From: Rhodoferax sp. UBA5149
GTDB lineage: Bacteria > Pseudomonadota > Gammaproteobacteria > Burkholderiales > Burkholderiaceae_C
DNA length: 15,358 nucleotides
NCBI RefSeq assembly: GCF_002413825.1
Contig: NZ_DHXT01000055.1
Span: 3,005 to 18,362, forward strand
Direction of reading: 5' to 3'
The notes under the pieces: model-generated
Database searches by the model: none
What the model was told of the DNA's origin: nothing
The model's input: the letters and a program-made list of their open reading frames with translations, nothing else
Shown here: piece after piece, positions 1-6,251 of the stretch
Numbering within the stretch: position 1 is the stretch's first letter
Layout: every line of letters starts with the position of its first letter
Translations under genes and position numbers: made by a program

Positions 1-66
1 CATCAACCAGATGATTGAGGTGCGGTGATGCGTTGCCATTAATAAATCTTGCGTTGCCAGCTCACG
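1..66. other. Downstream flank of the ice-binding lipoprotein gene, with a 10-bp direct repeat
   Basis: This is the window edge beyond the stop codon of the minus-strand DUF3494 gene. The 10-mer TGCGTTGCCA occurs twice (29-38 and 50-59), a 21-bp period, separated by an AT-rich spacer. I see no hairpin with a T tract that would act as a convincing terminator for the leftward gene, and no gene. Confidence 0.5.
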
Positions 67-2031
67 TTACGGAGCGGGCACATTGATGACCGTGTCCACC
101 ACCGTCACCGAAGCACCCAGCGACAACACCCGCCCGTTGAGGGTCACGATCGCCACGTTGCCGGCGGTGGAGAATGCGGCGCCCGCCTGCGCAATGATGG
201 TTCCAACCATGGTCCCACCGCCTCCCGCATTGATCGTCGCTGCACTGCCAACTTGCCAATAAACGTTTTTGGCTTGGGCGCCGCCGGCCAGAATGATGCT
301 TTGGGGCGCTGCGGCTCCCGGACCACCCACCGTGAGCGTGGTTGCCATCTGGAACACCCAGACCGCGTTCGCATTGCCCTGGGCATCCAGGGTCAGATCT
401 CCGCCTTGAATCATGAACGAGCCCGAGGGGGAGGTGTACACGCCGGGCGCCAGGGTTTTCCCAGCCAGGTTGGCGCCCGGATTGGCACCGGCCGGCATGG
501 CCACGAGTGCGTTATACGCCGTCAGTGCGTCGGCACGGGCCGCCTGTGCCATGGCAAAGGTGGTCGCCGTTCCTTCCGTCGGACAGGCCACCGTGGGCGG
601 CGGTGCCGCCGTATAGATCAGGCCCGTGACGGTGCCGGTCTTGAGCGTGGTTTCCGTGTAAGTGCAGCCTGGCCCGGCATCGTGGAACCCGGTCACCGCC
701 GTCGAGACGGCGGTGGTGCCAATGTCGCCATGGATCACCGTTTGAAGTCCCATGTTGGTCATCCCGGCTGAACCCCCAAAAGCGCCGAAGGTCGAAGCCG
801 CGCCCAGAGCGACCGGTGCCAGGCAATTGCCGGTCGCAGGGCCGGCGGTAAAGCTCCAGATATAGTCACCTGCCATGGTGTTGGCGCCCTGGTCCTTGAC
901 GCCGGCGGCGCCGCCTTTGATCGTCGCCGTGTAGACAACACCGGGGGTCAGCGCAGCCGTTGGCGTGAAGGTCGCGATGCGACCGGTGGCAGCATCGAGA
1001 ACCACTGAAGTCGCTACCACGGGCGTCGCGGCCGGCCCGGTCACGGCAAAGGTTACCGTGGTCACCGTCGCGGGATCCATCCTCAAGCCGGAGGGTACCG
1101 TGAAGCTCGCGTTAACGCTCGCATTCGGACACACAGCGCTAGCGTTGGCGACCGGATTGGTGGAAAGCACCGAGGCCGGTAGCGCCACGGCGGGCGCCGC
1201 CGCCGTGGTAAAGGTCCACACATAGTTATTGGCCGTCGTCGGCGACGCAGGATTTCCTGCCAGTTGATTGCCTGCCAAGTCAGTCGCGGCGGTGCTAATC
1301 GTGGCGGTATAGGTGGTGTTGACCGCCAGCGCCGCGGTGGGCGTAAAGGTCGCCGTTCTGCTGTTGGCAAGGGTCGCGCCGCCTCCCACGGGAGTCGGCG
1401 ATGTGCACGGTGCGCCACACGTCACGGTAAAGGTGCTGAGGGGCGTGATGGTGCTGGCCAGCATGTCTTCGCTGAAGACCGCGGTAATGGCCGCGTTGGT
1501 CGGCACGCCCGTGGTCGGGCCTGGAATGGTCGTGACCGGCGCGGTCAGTGTCACGGTCGGCCGGATCTTGTCCTGCGCTACGCCCGTCGTCGTGAAGTTC
1601 CAGACATAGGGACTCGCCAATGCCAGACCGGTGGCGAGGCTTTGAGCCCCAGTCACCGTGGCGGTATAGACCGTCAGCTGCGTGAGCGGGCTTGCGACCG
1701 GCAGTGTAAAGGTGGCCGTTGTCTTGGCGGCGTCAAGGGCCACGGTTCCGGTCGGACTGACGCAAGGCGCCGCACAGGTCACCGTAAAACTGGCAGCCCC
1801 CGTGATCGGGGCCATCGGCTCACTGAAGGTCGCCGTAATGACGGTGTTGCTGATCGCTATGCCGCTGGCATTGTTGACTGGAACGACGGCCGTGACCGTG
1901 GGCGTAAGCAGGAGCGCACCGCCGGAGCCCAGAATGGGGTCTCGCCCGCCGCCGCAGCCTGCCGTCACGGCGCCCAGCGCCAATGCCATAAACCAGGGCA
2001 GGACTCTGGCGTAACTCTTGAATTTATTCAT
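67..2031 (-). CDS. Lipoprotein with three bacterial Ig-like (Big_5-type) modules and a C-terminal DUF3494 ice-binding-type domain
   Basis: 654 aa from the ATG at 2031; an in-frame GTG at 2040 would add three residues. The N-terminus has a basic start, a hydrophobic run and a lipobox ending AVTAGC (Cys26), so the protein is probably lipidated and exported. Three Ig-like modules follow, at about residues 45-150, 158-280 and 287-400, each ending in a YxWxFT-type strand. Modules 1 and 2 both carry FTVTC(A/G)APC, so a CxxxC pair is repeated. Residues about 408-654 match DUF3494: the LGAASTFGAFGGS opening, HGDIGT, AxxAYNAL, LAPGVYTS, LDAQGNANAVWVFQ and GTIIAQAGAAF. DUF3494 proteins form a beta-solenoid that binds ice in characterised members; other members act in adhesion or are untested. 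The neighbours give no hint of function. The likely role is a surface-anchored ice-binding or adhesive protein. The domain call is firm; activity is inferred. Confidence 0.9.
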   Translation of the reverse strand: MNKFKSYARVLPWFMALALGAVTAGCGGGRDPILGSGGALLLTPTVTAVVPVNNASGIAISNTVITATFSEPMAPITGAASFTVTCAAPCVSPTGTVALDAAKTTATFTLPVASPLTQLTVYTATVTGAQSLATGLALASPYVWNFTTTGVAQDKIRPTVTLTAPVTTIPGPTTGVPTNAAITAVFSEDMLASTITPLSTFTVTCGAPCTSPTPVGGGATLANSRTATFTPTAALAVNTTYTATISTAATDLAGNQLAGNPASPTTANNYVWTFTTAAAPAVALPASVLSTNPVANASAVCPNASVNASFTVPSGLRMDPATVTTVTFAVTGPAATPVVATSVVLDAATGRIATFTPTAALTPGVVYTATIKGGAAGVKDQGANTMAGDYIWSFTAGPATGNCLAPVALGAASTFGAFGGSAGMTNMGLQTVIHGDIGTTAVSTAVTGFHDAGPGCTYTETTLKTGTVTGLIYTAAPPPTVACPTEGTATTFAMAQAARADALTAYNALVAMPAGANPGANLAGKTLAPGVYTSPSGSFMIQGGDLTLDAQGNANAVWVFQMATTLTVGGPGAAAPQSIILAGGAQAKNVYWQVGSAATINAGGGGTMVGTIIAQAGAAFSTAGNVAIVTLNGRVLSLGASVTVVDTVINVPAP

Positions 2032-2253
2032 TTGATTCACTTTTTTAAAATCGGAGCCAGAAATCCATCGAGGTGATCGATCCCTTGGCGGTGCTCATGC
2101 TGGCAGGTTGCGCGATCAAGACCACGCAATCCGCTCAGCGTCGCTTTGAGTATTGCCGTGCACGGCAGATGAGTCTGTGCGTTGGCGCACGATGTGGCGT
2201 GGCGACCGCGTCAGGCGCCGGTTCGGTGCCAGTGCCGGCCCCGGCACCCGTGA
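2032..2253. other. Intergenic region upstream of the DUF3494 gene, with two short inverted repeats
   Basis: These 222 bp separate the start of the leftward DUF3494 gene from the stop of the SDR gene, so a promoter for the DUF3494 gene could lie here. TGCCGTGCACGGCA (2154-2167) is a perfect 14-bp palindrome. GTGCG-TTGG-CGCAC (2177-2190) is a 5-bp stem with a 4-nt loop. Immediately before the start codon the coding-strand leader is A-rich (run of A, then AGTGAATCAA), with only a weak ribosome-binding site. I could not pick out a confident -35/-10 pair. Confidence 0.45.
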
Positions 2254-2270
2254 TTACAGACCGGCGTTGA
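2073..2270 (+). CDS. Doubtful small lipoprotein ORF or remnant
   Basis: A 65-codon ORF starting GTG reads MIDPLAVLMLAGC and then a Cys- and Arg-containing tail, ending in a Pro/Ala-rich stretch. LMLAGC is a textbook lipobox, but the signal sequence is very short and has no positive charges before the hydrophobic run. There is no ribosome-binding site at normal distance (a GGAG lies 16 nt upstream). The ORF crosses the stop codon of the convergent SDR gene by about 17 bp. It may be the 3' part of a decayed lipoprotein gene, or chance. I do not recognise the protein. Confidence 0.2.
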   Translation: MIDPLAVLMLAGCAIKTTQSAQRRFEYCRARQMSLCVGARCGVATASGAGSVPVPAPAPVITDRR

Positions 2271-3186
2271 CCGTCGGATAGCGCAACTGCAGCCGCAGTT
2301 CGCGTTTAAGGCGCGTGTTGTCCATGCGGCGCGACTCGCTCATAAAACTCAGCAAACTGAGGGGCAACTGGTCCCGTGCGGTGTTGCGCGCCACGCGTGG
2401 CGGACGCGGCAAGCCGTACAGATCGGCCGCCAAATCAAAATAGTCGCCCATCTTGAGGCAGGTGTCGTCGTTCACGTTGTAGACACGCTGCGGCTTGCCT
2501 CGCCACAGTGCCGCCACGCAGGCGCGCGCCAGATCGTCGGCATGAATATGGTTGGTGTAGACGTCATCCGCCGCCTGCAGCACCGGCGTGCCCTTGAGCA
2601 GGCGCGGGCGTGGCGTGCCGCCCGCGCGATCGGGTGCGTAGATGCCGGGAATGCGCAGAATGCTGCTGCGTACCTGCGCGGCACGACCGAAGAACCGTAT
2701 CGTATGCTCAGCATCAATTCGCCTTCTGGCCCTCGGTGTATCTGGGTGTAGTGCTCTCGTTTCAATAGCAACCTCACCCTGGCAGTCACCATACACGCCG
2801 CTGGTGGAAGCGTAGACCAAGGCCTGCGGCAGTCTGCGCAGGCGCAAGGCACGGGTCAGGGCCTGGGTGCGTGGATCGCCCCAGCCTTCGCCCGGCGGGG
2901 GGGCCAGATGCAGCACGCGGGTTCCCAGCCCGGCCAGTCGACGCAGTGAGGCCGGAGAGTCCAGATTACCGGCCAAGGGCGTGATGCCACGGGCTCTCAG
3001 CGCATCGATACGATCCACGCTCGATGTGAGCGCCATCAAACGCACCCGCCCGGACAGGGCTTGCGCCACACGCAGCCCGACATCACCGCAACCCACGATC
3101 AAAACACGCGCGCGGCGAAAACGGGCTGGCAAGGCGCCGGGGCGGGTGGCGTACAGGCTGGAACGAGGGCTTTGGTTTGAAGGCAA
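2254..3186 (-). CDS. Atypical SDR-family NAD(P)-dependent epimerase/dehydratase-like protein
   Basis: 310 aa. The Rossmann nucleotide-binding motif is VLIVGCGDVGLRVA (residues about 28-41). YASTSGVYGDC (about 125-135) is at the position of the SDR active-site strand. The usual YxxxK pair is not evident, as in the YeeZ-like atypical SDR group. RIPGIYAPDR and NHIHADDLARA resemble the later epimerase-fold motifs. Substrate unknown. The only start that keeps the whole Rossmann motif is TTG at 3186, with no clear ribosome-binding site; an in-frame stop lies a short way upstream. The gene is divergent from the flavin reductase by 47 bp. Codons for residues about 139-164 (minus strand, roughly 2696-2771) are unusually AT-rich (AGA, AGG, CTA, ATA), unlike the rest of the gene; see the repeat entry at 2716-2771. 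Confidence 0.8.
   Translation of the reverse strand: MPSNQSPRSSLYATRPGALPARFRRARVLIVGCGDVGLRVAQALSGRVRLMALTSSVDRIDALRARGITPLAGNLDSPASLRRLAGLGTRVLHLAPPPGEGWGDPRTQALTRALRLRRLPQALVYASTSGVYGDCQGEVAIETRALHPDTPRARRRIDAEHTIRFFGRAAQVRSSILRIPGIYAPDRAGGTPRPRLLKGTPVLQAADDVYTNHIHADDLARACVAALWRGKPQRVYNVNDDTCLKMGDYFDLAADLYGLPRPPRVARNTARDQLPLSLLSFMSESRRMDNTRLKRELRLQLRYPTVNAGL
2716..2771 (-). repeat. 56-bp low-GC element inside the SDR gene (copy B)
   Basis: On the minus strand this stretch begins TTGCTATTGAAACGAGAGC and ends GAGGGCCAGAAGGCGAATT. Its counterpart in puuD (6489-6544) has the same length and begins with the same TTGCTA. In both, a G-rich block starts after exactly 37 nt and the stretch closes with AATT. 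By eye about 28 of 56 positions agree. It is read in the same codon phase (xTT GCT Axx) in both genes. It resembles short interspersed repeats that I recall from Comamonadaceae genomes, but that recollection is unverified. Confidence 0.35.
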
Positions 3187-3218
3187 AATCGAGGGCTGTT
3201 TAGTAATGCAACGTTCTC

Positions 3219-3223
3219 AAGGA
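3219..3223 (+). promoter_or_regulatory. Ribosome-binding site of the flavin reductase gene
   Basis: AAGGA lies 10 nt before the ATG at 3234 and supports that start. It falls in the 47-bp divergent gap shared with the SDR gene. A weak TTGAAG/TAGTAA pair (3177-3182 and 3201-3206) is the only promoter-like pair I see here, and it is not convincing. Confidence 0.6.
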
Positions 3224-3233
3224 TACAGACAAT

Positions 3234-4307
3234 ATGACGCGCAGCGAAACCGGAACGCAAGGCTTCCAGATCACCGTCAAACCCAGCGGCCGCTCATTCA
3301 CGGCCAACCCCGGTGAAACGATGCTGGCTGCGGGGATTCGCCAAAACATTGGCATGCCCTACGGCTGCAAGGACGGGGCCTGTGGTTCCTGCAAGTGCAA
3401 AAAACTCGAAGGTAGCGTGGTGCATGGACCGCATCAAAGCAAAGCCTTGAGCGAGGAAGAAGAAGCCAATGGTTTTGTGCTGACCTGCTGCGGCGTGGCG
3501 CACAGCGACGTGGTGCTGGAGTCGCGCCAGGTGACGCAAGCCGGTGCTTTTCCCATCAAGAAGATGCCGACGCGGGTCAGCCTGATGGAAAAGAAATCCA
3601 GCGATGTGATGCTGCTCAAGCTGCAGTTGCCAGCCAACGACAGCTTTGCCTACCACCCAGGCCAGTATGTGGAGTTCATCCTGCGCGACGGCGCGCGACG
3701 CAGCTACTCCATGGCCAACGCGCCCCAAACGCCAACCGAAGGTGGCGGGCTGGAGCTTCACATCCGCTACATGCCAGGCGGCAAATTTACCGAGCATGTG
3801 TTCAACACCATGAAGGAAAAAGAAATCCTGCGCGTGGAAGGGCCTTTTGGCAGTTTCTTTTTACGCGAAGACAGCAGCAAGCCGATCGTGCTGCTGGCCT
3901 CCGGCACCGGCTTTGCGCCCATCAAGGCGATGCTTGAACACATGCAATTCAAAGGCATCCAACGCCCTGCCACGCTGTACTGGGGTGGGCGTCGCCCGTC
4001 TGACCTGTACATGGATGCGTGGGTGAAGACCAAACTGGCTGAAATGCCCCATCTGCGCTACGTGCCCGTCGTCTCGGACGCTCTGCCCGAAGACGGCTGG
4101 ACCGGCCGCACTGGTTTTGTCCACCAGGCGGTGCTGAAGGACTTGCCCGATCTTTCTTCCTATCAGGTCTATGCCTGCGGTGCCCCCATCGTCGTGGACT
4201 CGGCCAAGGCCGCGTACACGACGCAGGCGGGCCTGCCAGAGGACGAGTTTTACGCCGATGCTTTCATCACCGAAGCCGACAAGGCGCATGAGCCGGCCGT
4301 GGTCTGA
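3234..4307 (+). CDS. NAD(P)H-dependent [2Fe-2S]/FAD reductase (ferredoxin-FNR fusion, AscD/CDP-6-deoxy-glucoseen reductase-like)
   Basis: 357 aa. The N-terminal plant-type ferredoxin domain has cluster cysteines C45-x4-C50-x2-C53 and C85 (or C86). A ferredoxin-NADP reductase module follows: FAD-binding RRSYS (155-159) after HPGQYVEF, then nucleotide-binding ASGTGFAPI (222-230), and a C-terminal YACGAP (313-318) with EFYADAF (338-344). The protein moves electrons from NAD(P)H through FAD to the iron-sulfur centre and on to a partner. Databases often call such proteins CDP-6-deoxy-delta-3,4-glucoseen reductase, but no partner dehydrase or deoxysugar gene is nearby. The name therefore describes the fold, not a proven role; it could equally serve an oxygenase. 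The start is supported by AAGGA at 3219. Confidence 0.9.
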   Translation: MTRSETGTQGFQITVKPSGRSFTANPGETMLAAGIRQNIGMPYGCKDGACGSCKCKKLEGSVVHGPHQSKALSEEEEANGFVLTCCGVAHSDVVLESRQVTQAGAFPIKKMPTRVSLMEKKSSDVMLLKLQLPANDSFAYHPGQYVEFILRDGARRSYSMANAPQTPTEGGGLELHIRYMPGGKFTEHVFNTMKEKEILRVEGPFGSFFLREDSSKPIVLLASGTGFAPIKAMLEHMQFKGIQRPATLYWGGRRPSDLYMDAWVKTKLAEMPHLRYVPVVSDALPEDGWTGRTGFVHQAVLKDLPDLSSYQVYACGAPIVVDSAKAAYTTQAGLPEDEFYADAFITEADKAHEPAVV

Positions 4308-4350
4308 CCTTCTGGCCTGGCCTGCGGAAATTTCTCAAAAAAATAACGCC

Positions 4351-5322
4351 ATGCATTACAAAACCCTCCTCCTTTCCGCCTTGACGTTCCTCACTGCCGC
4401 CGCCGTGCCTCTGGCACAGGCCCAAGGCCGGCCCATTCACCTGATCGTGCCCTACGCAGCGGGCGGTCCGATTGACATCACGGCACGCGCGCTGGCCGAA
4501 CGCGTCAGAGACACCCTGGGGCCGGTCATCATCGACAACCGGCCCGGCGCCGGCGGCAACATCGGCGCGGGCGCGATTGCCAAAGCCGCGCCCGACGGCC
4601 TGACCATCGGCATCGCGGCCACCGCCACCCATGCGGTCAACCCCTGGCTCTACGCCAAGCTGCCCTACAACGCGGCGACCGACTTTGCCCCCATCACCCA
4701 GATGGTGCGCGTGCCCAACGTGCTGGTCATGAACGCCCAGACCGCCCAGCGCCTGAAGATCAACCAGCTATCCGACCTGATTGCCTACGCCAAGGCCAAC
4801 CCCGCCAAGCTCAACTATGGCAGCGGTGGCAACGGCAGCGCAGGCCATCTGGCCGGCGAAATGTTCAAGAAAGAAGCCGGCATCTTCGCCGTGCACATTC
4901 CCTACAACGGCGGCAGCCCGGCGCAACTGGCCTTGCTCAGCGGCCAGGTGGATTTCAACTTTGACAACCTGGCCACCGCAGCCCCCAACATCCGCTCCGG
5001 CAAACTCAAGGCGATTGCCGTGACCACGCTGACGCGTGCGGGCGCCTTGCCCGACACACCGCCGATGGCGGACACCCTCAAGGGCTTTGCCATCGACACT
5101 TGGTGGGGTTTGGTGGCGCCTGCGGCGACCCCCAAAGACGTGCTGACCCGGCTCAACCAAGCCTTCGTGGCAGCCCTCAACGCGCCCGAAACCAAAAGCC
5201 GTTTTGCCACCCTGCTGGCTGAGCCGGTGCCGAGTACGCCGGAAGAATTTGGTGCCTTCATGCAAAGCGAGCGCTCCAAATACGAGGGACTGGTGAAGGC
5301 GTCCGGGGCACGGGTGGACTGA
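4351..5322 (+). CDS. Bug-family periplasmic solute-binding protein (tripartite tricarboxylate transporter type)
   Basis: 323 aa from the ATG at 4351, placed just before a clear Sec signal peptide (MHYKTLLLSALTFLTAAAV, likely cleaved after LAQA, residue 24). The mature start RPIHLIVPYAAGGPIDITAR is the classic Bug signature; the Asp in GGPID is where family members contact a carboxylated or polar ligand. Later motifs fit too: DNRPGAGGNIGA, NYGSGGNGSAGHLAGEMF, HIPYNGGSPAQLALLSGQVD and WWGLVAPAATP. No TctA/TctB membrane genes are adjacent, so it is an orphan receptor of the kind that is highly multiplied in Burkholderiales. Ligand unknown. It begins 43 nt after the reductase stop, without a strong ribosome-binding site; co-transcription is possible but not shown. 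Longer in-frame starts overlap the reductase gene and would destroy the signal peptide. Confidence 0.92.
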   Translation: MHYKTLLLSALTFLTAAAVPLAQAQGRPIHLIVPYAAGGPIDITARALAERVRDTLGPVIIDNRPGAGGNIGAGAIAKAAPDGLTIGIAATATHAVNPWLYAKLPYNAATDFAPITQMVRVPNVLVMNAQTAQRLKINQLSDLIAYAKANPAKLNYGSGGNGSAGHLAGEMFKKEAGIFAVHIPYNGGSPAQLALLSGQVDFNFDNLATAAPNIRSGKLKAIAVTTLTRAGALPDTPPMADTLKGFAIDTWWGLVAPAATPKDVLTRLNQAFVAALNAPETKSRFATLLAEPVPSTPEEFGAFMQSERSKYEGLVKASGARVD

Positions 5323-5573
5323 TACCAGGGCAAAACACCAAGCTATCGAGTGCACCGTGTGCAGGTCACTGACACGGCGTCGTCCTACAAGGCAGTTTGG
5401 CGAAAGCGGGTAAGATTTTCTCGTGCCCGGGGGCTCTGCTGTCGGAACTATTCAGACGCGTCAAAGTCGCAGCCAAAGTCCGGGTTCGAAACGTCACGCC
5501 ATGAGGCACCGATGTGGTAGCTGCCAATTGAATCAAAAAAGCCAAATATATGAACAATCCTTCAGGAAAAACA
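5323..5573. other. Intergenic region before the OmpA-like lipoprotein gene
   Basis: This is a gap of about 250 bp with no credible gene. A small inverted repeat TGCAC-CGT-GTGCA (5351-5363) follows the Bug gene but has no T tract, so it is a poor terminator candidate. The stretch just before the next gene turns AT-rich (5529-5552), as expected of a promoter/leader, but I could not fix a -35/-10 pair. An in-frame ATG at 5550 is less likely to be the start than the one at 5574. Confidence 0.4.
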
Positions 5574-6230
5574 ATGAAAACTCTTGCCTCTCGTAGCCGC
5601 GTCATCGTTCTTGGCCTTGGTGCCGTCGCCGTGCTGGTCAGCGGCTGCGCCGACATGACGGAGGCGCAACGCAGCGCGGCCATTGGTGGGGGCCTGGGTG
5701 CCTTGGCGGGCGCGGTCATTGGCGATAGCCGCGGCGGCGCAGTCGTGGGAGCCGGTGTGGGGGCTCTGGGCGGCTACATCTGGTCCAACCAGATGGCCCA
5801 GAAGAAGGCTGCCATGGAAAAGGCCACTGCCGGCACCGGCGTGGCGGTGACGCAGACGGCCGACAACCAGCTCAAGCTGAACATTCCGAGTGACATTTCG
5901 TTCGACACGGGGCGCGCCGACATCAAGCCGAATCTGCGGCCTATCCTTGACCAGTTTGCGCAAGGATTGACCAGCCAGCCCAATACCGAGATCCGCATCA
6001 CCGGACACACCGACAGCACCGGATCAGACACCATCAACAACCCGCTGTCGATCAACCGTGCCGGCAGCGCGCGCGACTACCTGGTGTCGCGCGGCGTGGA
6101 TGGGCGTCGCATCCAGATCGATGGTCGTGGCTCGCGCGAGCCCATTGCCGACAACAACAACGATGCCGGCCGCGCCAAGAACCGCCGGATCGAGATCTTC
6201 CTGGCCGAGCGTGCGGTCACGCAGAGGTAG
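5574..6230 (+). CDS. OmpA-family lipoprotein with glycine zipper (peptidoglycan-associated, YiaD-like)
   Basis: 218 aa from the ATG at 5574, preceded by AGGA at 5564-5567. An upstream in-frame ATG at 5550 would add eight residues before the basic N-region. The signal sequence ends in VLVSGC (Cys25), so it is an outer-membrane lipoprotein candidate. Residues 36-70 form a glycine zipper (AAIGGGLGALAGAVIG, then GGAVVGAGVGALGG), which can insert in or associate with membrane. The C-terminal OmpA domain covers about 105-218: DISFDTGRADIKP, ITGHTDSTG, LSINRAGSARDYLVSRGV, IDGRGSREPIADN and GRAKNRRIEIFL. The Asp of HTDSTG and the Arg of NRRIEI are the usual peptidoglycan (meso-diaminopimelate) contacts. 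It probably tethers the outer membrane to the cell wall. It converges on puuD, with 21 bp between the stops and no obvious terminator hairpin. Confidence 0.92.
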   Translation: MKTLASRSRVIVLGLGAVAVLVSGCADMTEAQRSAAIGGGLGALAGAVIGDSRGGAVVGAGVGALGGYIWSNQMAQKKAAMEKATAGTGVAVTQTADNQLKLNIPSDISFDTGRADIKPNLRPILDQFAQGLTSQPNTEIRITGHTDSTGSDTINNPLSINRAGSARDYLVSRGVDGRRIQIDGRGSREPIADNNNDAGRAKNRRIEIFLAERAVTQR

Positions 6231-6251
6231 GCATGTAGCCGCGACGAGACA

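Noticed and set aside
434..441. GTGTACAC, similar to the GntR operator core
   Set aside because: It lies inside the DUF3494 coding sequence, is only 8 bp, differs at the centre from GTGTATACAC, and encodes conserved domain residues.
49..2076. Long plus-strand open frames opposite the DUF3494 gene
   Set aside because: They are antisense shadows in high-GC sequence, with no start context, domain or signal sequence. The minus-strand frame has a lipobox and a complete recognisable domain architecture.
4171..4350. Longer N-terminus for the Bug receptor (in-frame ATG at 4171)
   Set aside because: It would overlap the reductase gene by more than 130 bp and bury the signal peptide that begins at the ATG at 4351.
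5483..5490. GGTTCGAA resembling a tRNA T-loop
   Set aside because: The flanks do not form the 5-bp T stem, and there is no acceptor, D or anticodon arm around it.
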